Positions 6,601 through 9,334 of a DNA stretch of 9,334 nt are shown one piece after another. This DNA is from Coprococcus sp. (lineage in GTDB: Bacteria > Bacillota > Clostridia > Lachnospirales > Lachnospiraceae), in assembly GCA_016297325.1 (NCBI GenBank), contig JAEDGW010000103.1, positions 1-9,334 of the forward strand, read 5' to 3'. A program made the translations under genes and the position numbers. The notes beneath the pieces were generated by a model. It did no database searches and was not told where the DNA came from. It saw only the letters and a program-made list of their open reading frames with translations. Positions within the stretch are counted from its first letter, which is position 1, and each line of letters begins with the position of its first letter.

Positions 6601-6945
6601 ATGCATGAGGACTACATCATGCCACAGGAAAACGGAAGTCACTTTGACTGCAACTATGTCCAGATCAGCAGTCTGGGAGAAAACGACAGCAAAACAGATA
6701 TGTCCGCCCACAGCATAACCGCGACATCCGCTGTGCCATTTTCAATGAACGCCTCGCCTTACACCGCAGAGGAACTGACCAATGCAGCCCACAACTACGA
6801 GCTGCCGGAGAGCGGCAAATCCGTCCTGTGCATAGACTATCGCCAGAACGGAATCGGCTCCAACAGCTGCGGCCCCGAGCTTGATGAGAAATACAGATTT
6901 GACGAGGATGAGTGGGAATTTGGATTTACCATGCACGTGAAATAG
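3631..6945 (+). CDS. lacZ: Beta-galactosidase, glycoside hydrolase family 2
   Basis: A complete 1104-residue enzyme hydrolysing terminal beta-galactosides such as lactose. No signal peptide, so cytoplasmic. Domain order matches E. coli LacZ: sugar-binding jelly roll (about 1-215, with PSVWQMHGYD and DQDKFRMSGIFRDV, the equivalent of the LacZ Asp201 region), Ig-like domain (about 216-355), TIM barrel (about 357-650), a further beta domain, and the C-terminal small-chain domain (about 820-1100, with WRAPTDND at 861-868). Catalytic residues are intact: NRHDSDP at 372-378, TSHYPN at 406-411, acid/base Glu493 in GNES, nucleophile Glu564 in LCEYCHAMGNG. It is about 80 residues longer than E. coli LacZ, from serine/threonine/aspartate-rich insertions near 228-300 and 770-820. 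AGGAGG at 3618-3623, seven bases before ATG, fixes the start. A promoter precedes it and a terminator follows, so it is probably monocistronic. Confidence 0.97.
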   Translation: MTIPHHYENLHILHENTMPDRNYYIPAEKAYSTPLDARDHSNRVQFLNGTWKFRYYDSIYNLQDEFYSEGYDVSGFDYIPVPSVWQMHGYDYHQYTNVRYPFAFDPPYVPKDNPCGAYVTDFIYDQNEDAPLAHLNFEGVDSCFYVWLNGRYVGYSQVSHSTSEFDITEFIINGSNRLCVLVLKWCDGSYLEDQDKFRMSGIFRDVYILKRSEGAVYDYFIKTSCDDMKDPTKAEVNIDFTAFTGYSCVEDRFSSKPKTGVDKGTDSNVDIEVTILNADGSICSSGCVKREICAQDDANTNAAEIKTTVSSSSITLSIDSPVLWNAERPYLYTVIIRCAGEVITDRIGIREITIENKIVYINGMPIKFHGVNRHDSDPVTGFTISREQIIKDMSLMKQHNVNAIRTSHYPNAPYFYELCDEYGFYVIDEADIEAHGPSELFYSDNNWDNKAARWNEPIADNPEFCESILDRVKRCVIRDKNRPCVVIWSMGNESAYGVTFEKALAWGKSYDKSRLTHYESAQYTDGKRKYDYSNLDLYSRMYPSISEMAEYIDGDGDKPYILCEYCHAMGNGPGDLEDYFQFFDSHETTCGGFVWEWCDHAIYKGKAANGKAMYAYGGDSGETIHDGNFCMDGLVYPDRRPHTGLLEFKNIHRPARITNYDGANGILTLHNYLDFTDIRDYLTMSYEVTCDGQVVTSGNIDVPSVAPHGDGTVSLSPVTNIQKSLSDLYASSHSDVSCSSDVANYTKDIITHRMFLRVIYKAACDSAFVREGDVLGFDEIELGSQDLNKALTSDTTQNLTEQDPTALDTISAPLHILETDAEFVISGSNFEYTFDRNTGNFAGIAVDGQELLAAPCDKTIWRAPTDNDRNIKREWLRAHYDMTYERTYETSCIIKEGYAVISCSSSLAAPTVQPVLRIKTEWTISAEGTITSRMHVTKNSEFPMLPRFGVRIILKKDMRNVSYIGMGPYENYVDKHHASWHGSFSASIDAMHEDYIMPQENGSHFDCNYVQISSLGENDSKTDMSAHSITATSAVPFSMNASPYTAEELTNAAHNYELPESGKSVLCIDYRQNGIGSNSCGPELDEKYRFDEDEWEFGFTMHVK

Positions 6946-7051
6946 ATACAAAATTATCGCTAAATTAACTTTATCTCATGAAAAAGGACAAAGTCTCCAA
7001 ACTTTGTCCTTTTTTCCGCTTATAGGAGTATTTAGATACAATTTTGTATCT
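6944..7051. repeat. 22-bp imperfect inverted repeat enclosing the lacZ terminator
   Basis: AGATACAAAATTATCGCTAAAT (6944-6965, overlapping the lacZ stop) and the reverse complement of 7030-7051 match at 19 of 22 positions. The right arm is itself a small palindrome (AGATACA, loop ATTT, TGTATCT, 7034-7051) followed by T's to 7055, so it could act as a second weak plus-strand terminator. The two arms could also fold the whole 108-base segment into a long stem with the main terminator in its loop. Confidence 0.6.
6981..7015. terminator. Intrinsic terminator of lacZ (bidirectional)
   Basis: A perfect 14-bp stem, AAAAAGGACAAAGT (6981-6994) with ACTTTGTCCTTTTT (7001-7014), loop CTCCAA, ends in a T run. 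The A run on the left makes it usable from the minus strand too, so it can also stop transcription from the converging trpF. Confidence 0.92.
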
Positions 7052-7082
7052 TTTTCACCATTTTGACTGTGATTAGCGAGAA

Positions 7083-7727
7083 TCAATTATCAGATTTACC
7101 AGAAATCTGCCAAGCAGCGATATTCCTCTTCATCAGACGCATCTTCTCCTGATCCTTGCCCGATTTTTGGACGCCACCTACCACATCGTACTCTATGCCA
7201 GATGACACATCGACTACGTCAGGATGCACCTGCTCTATCGCCCGCCGCACATTGTCCGGCGTGAGACCTCCGGCAAGCACAAACAGCCTTCCATCTCTGT
7301 CGATATCCGTCAAACTGTTCCAGTCAAATGTCTTGCCACTTCCAGGTTCACCGGCATCGAACACATAACCTGCAACATTCGAAAGGCTTTGATAATGTGG
7401 GTACATATCCATATCCTTCACATTGAACGCCTTCCACACAGGCAAATGCGCACTCTCTATAAGCTCATCGCTGGTCTGTCCATGAATCTGTATCACATCA
7501 AATCCCAGCTCACCTATCTCCGCTATCTGCTCCGCATCCGGGGATACCACCACTGCAACCTTCTTCACATCTTTTCTCAGTTCTTCAAGCAACCTGCGCG
7601 CAGTCTCCGCACTGACATTTCTCTTTGATTTCGGGAAATACATCACCATTCCTATATAATCAGGTCTCACTTCATTCACCGCGGCCACATCGGCCGGGGT
7701 CGTGATTCCGCACATCTTTATCTTCAT
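7083..7727 (-). CDS. trpF: Phosphoribosylanthranilate isomerase
   Basis: A 214-residue (beta/alpha)8 barrel enzyme catalysing the Amadori rearrangement of phosphoribosylanthranilate to CdRP in tryptophan synthesis. Family motifs are all present: KMCGIT (4-9, with Cys6 as the general base), YFPKSKRNVS (30-39), QIHG (80-83), VFDAGEPGSGKTFDW (122-136, with Asp124 as the general acid), the phosphate loops LAGGLTPDNV (151-160) and VDVSSGIE (172-179). Length is normal and no key residue is missing. AGGAGAG at 7733-7739, six bases before ATG, fixes the start. It stands without other trp genes in this window, between a convergent lacZ and an upstream ATPase gene. The 52-base gap to that gene has no clear promoter or terminator, so the two may be cotranscribed. 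No trp leader or T-box was recognised. Confidence 0.95.
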   Translation of the reverse strand: MKIKMCGITTPADVAAVNEVRPDYIGMVMYFPKSKRNVSAETARRLLEELRKDVKKVAVVVSPDAEQIAEIGELGFDVIQIHGQTSDELIESAHLPVWKAFNVKDMDMYPHYQSLSNVAGYVFDAGEPGSGKTFDWNSLTDIDRDGRLFVLAGGLTPDNVRRAIEQVHPDVVDVSSGIEYDVVGGVQKSGKDQEKMRLMKRNIAAWQISGKSDN

Positions 7728-7779
7728 GCTGTCTCTCCTATTTTTTTAACATCGGCTCGTCAACAGGCGAAAACTGATG

Positions 7780-9144
7780 CTACATATCCTTATCGAATGT
7801 CAACCCAGATAGATCGAGTTTATATATCGTATCAACCATCTTTTCGTTTTCCAGAAACATCATCATATATATTGGCAAATATACTTTTTTGCCGCTGACC
7901 TCTACGTTTCCCTCCGAAAAAACATATGCATATTCTATTCCGTAATTTTCATCAGCTAAAACATTGCACAATGCAGAGTGCCTTTTGTAATCCTTGCCCG
8001 ATTTTATCTCCAGTGGGACTACTTTTCCATTCAGTTCTATTACAAAATCAAGCTCCCCCTGCTTTTTGCTGTTAAAATAATATTCTTTATGACCTTTGCT
8101 GAGTAGTTCCTGAGAAACCACATTTTCAAATAGCGCACCATTGTTTATAGACTTTTCTTTATTCAGTATCGCCATTTTTACCTGATCCGAATACCTACTT
8201 GTCAGCAGCCCTACATCGGAGAAAAATAGTTTAAATAGATTCCTATTCTCACTGATCACAAGTGGAAGTTTCGGCTCACTTATATTATAGACCGGTATCG
8301 CAACCCCAGCATCCTTAAGCCACAGGAAATCATTTGCAACCCTGTCATAACTGAGACCTTTACCTATACTATTGATCTGGAACCGTTTATTTTTCTGATC
8401 AAGCTGTCCCGGCATAGCATCATATATCTCCTGCAGTTTCAGCTTGTATCTTGTCTCATACTTTGTAAAATCACTCTTATATAATCTAACTATCTTTTCA
8501 TGTACCTCCGCTACCTTCGCAAGATCATTTGTCTCCACATAGGTATTGACCGCCTCCGGCATTCCGCCCACGATAAGATACAGATTAAATACATCAAGCA
8601 TTTTTTCATGTACAAACGAGTCAACAGGCAGCCTCTGCGTAAAGCATTCCTTCAGTGTGTCGATCACGTTCTGATTCACACCAACAGAAGCCATAAATTC
8701 GCGCAGATCCATCGGATACATATCACATACACGCAGATATCCAACCGGTGCAGATCTGAGGTCATTAAGCTCTACGCCCAAAAGCGAACCGCTCATGATA
8801 TACCTGTAGCTCCCATCTTCCACCAGAAACTTCACTCTTGTCACTATATCTTTAAACTCCTGCACCTCATCCAAAAATATGATCGTACGGCCTTTCTCAA
8901 GAGGCTGTTTAGTCACTAGGCTAAGTCTCATAAGCAGATCCTTTGCATCTCTGGCACCGTCAAATAATGTGACAAGCTCCGGCTGGTCAATAAAATTCAA
9001 TTCCACATATGGCACTCCACTTTCTCTGAGGCATTCTTTTATAAGATATGTCTTACCGATCTGTCTTGCTCCAGTTATGAGCAAAGCATCCCTGCCGCTC
9101 TGAATCCATGAATCTATATATTTTTTTGCCGATCTTTCCAGCAT
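7780..9144 (-). CDS. AAA-type ATP-binding protein with DUF4143 domain
   Basis: A 454-residue cytoplasmic P-loop ATPase. Numbered from the start chosen here, Walker A is GARQIGKT (25-32), Walker B is TIIFLDEVQ (87-95) and the sensor-like segment is IMSGS (116-120). The DUF4143 region follows (about 190-380), ending in a restriction-enzyme-like core: E340 in ALFENVVSQEL, ELDFVIE (364-370) and PLEIKSGK (377-384), spaced like a PD-(D/E)xK fold. This family is widespread, often variably present between strains, and its function is not established; nuclease activity is only a possibility from the motif. I choose the ATG at 9144 over 9159 because GGGGTG lies just before it and family members begin LxR..; the upstream ATG has no ribosome binding site. 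It may be cotranscribed with trpF, and its promoter sits in a repeat array. Confidence 0.9.
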   Translation of the reverse strand: MLERSAKKYIDSWIQSGRDALLITGARQIGKTYLIKECLRESGVPYVELNFIDQPELVTLFDGARDAKDLLMRLSLVTKQPLEKGRTIIFLDEVQEFKDIVTRVKFLVEDGSYRYIMSGSLLGVELNDLRSAPVGYLRVCDMYPMDLREFMASVGVNQNVIDTLKECFTQRLPVDSFVHEKMLDVFNLYLIVGGMPEAVNTYVETNDLAKVAEVHEKIVRLYKSDFTKYETRYKLKLQEIYDAMPGQLDQKNKRFQINSIGKGLSYDRVANDFLWLKDAGVAIPVYNISEPKLPLVISENRNLFKLFFSDVGLLTSRYSDQVKMAILNKEKSINNGALFENVVSQELLSKGHKEYYFNSKKQGELDFVIELNGKVVPLEIKSGKDYKRHSALCNVLADENYGIEYAYVFSEGNVEVSGKKVYLPIYMMMFLENEKMVDTIYKLDLSGLTFDKDM

Positions 9145-9164
9145 AAAATCACCCCACATACTAC

Positions 9165-9275
9165 TTTTGCAACTTTTCTATCCCTATGATAGCAATTTTT
9201 TGCAACTTTTCCAACCTTTTTACAGTGTTTTTTGCAACTTTTCCAACCTATTTTCGGCAGTTTTTGCAACTTTGG
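9165..9275 (-). repeat. Four-copy direct repeat array, 32-33 bp period
   Basis: On the minus strand the core GAAAAGTTGCAAAA occurs at 9165-9178, 9198-9211 and 9230-9243, and in altered form (CCAAAGTTGCAAAA) at 9262-9275. Start-to-start distances are 33, 32 and 32. Two copies extend to GGTTGGAAAAGTTGCAAAA. Spacers differ in sequence, so only the cores are conserved. The copies cannot be CRISPR repeats (too short, spacer too small). About three helical turns per period places all copies on one face of the DNA, as expected for a cooperative protein-binding array. The last copy lies some 20 bases before the ATPase start. The remaining edge, 9276-9334, shows no supported gene. Confidence 0.85.
9186..9214 (-). 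promoter_or_regulatory. Promoter of the DUF4143 ATPase gene
   Basis: On the minus strand TTGGAA (9209-9214) and TATCAT (9186-9191) are separated by exactly 17 bases: four of six and five of six matches to consensus. The -35 and spacer are made of the second repeat copy, so anything binding the repeats would control this promoter. Predicted leader about 35 bases. Confidence 0.5.
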
Positions 9276-9334
9276 GAGCTTTAGAAACAATTTCCTTTTA
9301 TTTTACGGCGGGTCCCCCTTATGAAAAGAGTTGT

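Noticed and set aside
9165..9275. CRISPR array
   Set aside because: Conserved cores are only about 14-19 bases, unconserved spacers are about 13-19 bases, the first and last copies diverge, and no cas gene is present.
9276..9334. Possible end of a further minus-strand gene or start of a plus-strand gene at the right edge
   Set aside because: Short open stretches exist in two minus frames and one plus frame, but none has a ribosome binding site or a recognisable motif in so few bases.

Overview
The window reads as a chromosomal segment of a gut-type Firmicute, most likely a member of the Lachnospiraceae (class Clostridia). The reasons are the moderate GC of the coding genes, strong AGGAGG-type ribosome binding sites, and the style of the encoded proteins: a cytoplasmic GH2 beta-galactosidase, an AraC regulator with a cupin sensor domain, an iron-sulfur-flavoprotein-like oxidoreductase and a DUF4143 ATPase. 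I cannot name a species from the sequence alone.

Layout. Positions 1-124 (minus) hold the first 41 codons of what looks like a clostridial galactokinase, running off the left edge. A 423-base AT-rich spacer separates it from a divergent AraC-type regulator (548-1438, plus). Directly behind the regulator is an AT-rich orphan gene (about 1425-2377, plus) that I do not recognise. It is broken, or recoded, at a run of ten T's (2012-2021). Hairpins at 2427-2461 and 2467-2522 close this block. On the minus strand, 2548-3171 encodes a flavodoxin-fold NAD(P)H-dependent oxidoreductase with a cysteine cluster. It is preceded in the same direction by an unlisted 37-residue single-span membrane peptide (3205-3318). 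The 311-base gap 3319-3630 contains a probable transposase relic, a perfect 10-bp inverted repeat and the beta-galactosidase promoter. The beta-galactosidase (3631-6945, plus) is complete, ends in a perfect 14-bp terminator hairpin, and is flanked by a 22-bp imperfect inverted repeat. On the minus strand follow a stand-alone phosphoribosylanthranilate isomerase (7083-7727) and, 52 bases upstream of it, an AAA/DUF4143 ATPase (7780-9144). The ATPase promoter lies in an array of four repeats with a 32-33 bp period (9165-9275). I see no supported gene at 9276-9334.

How the parts may work together. Galactokinase, an AraC sensor and a cytoplasmic beta-galactosidase make a coherent lactose/galactoside-to-galactose-1-phosphate module. 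No transporter is in view. The regulator promoter and the lacZ promoter share the octamer TGTATGGA at exactly 20 bases from their -10 hexamers, which suggests one regulator controls both. The oxidoreductase with its small membrane protein, the lone trpF and the ATPase do not obviously belong to that pathway.

The most interesting items are the T10 frameshifted orphan gene with a good ribosome binding site but no ordinary start codon, the short membrane peptide, the helically phased repeat array in front of the ATPase, and the shared AraC operator candidate. I found no CRISPR array, rRNA or tRNA, and no gene assembly that I would call a new system with confidence.
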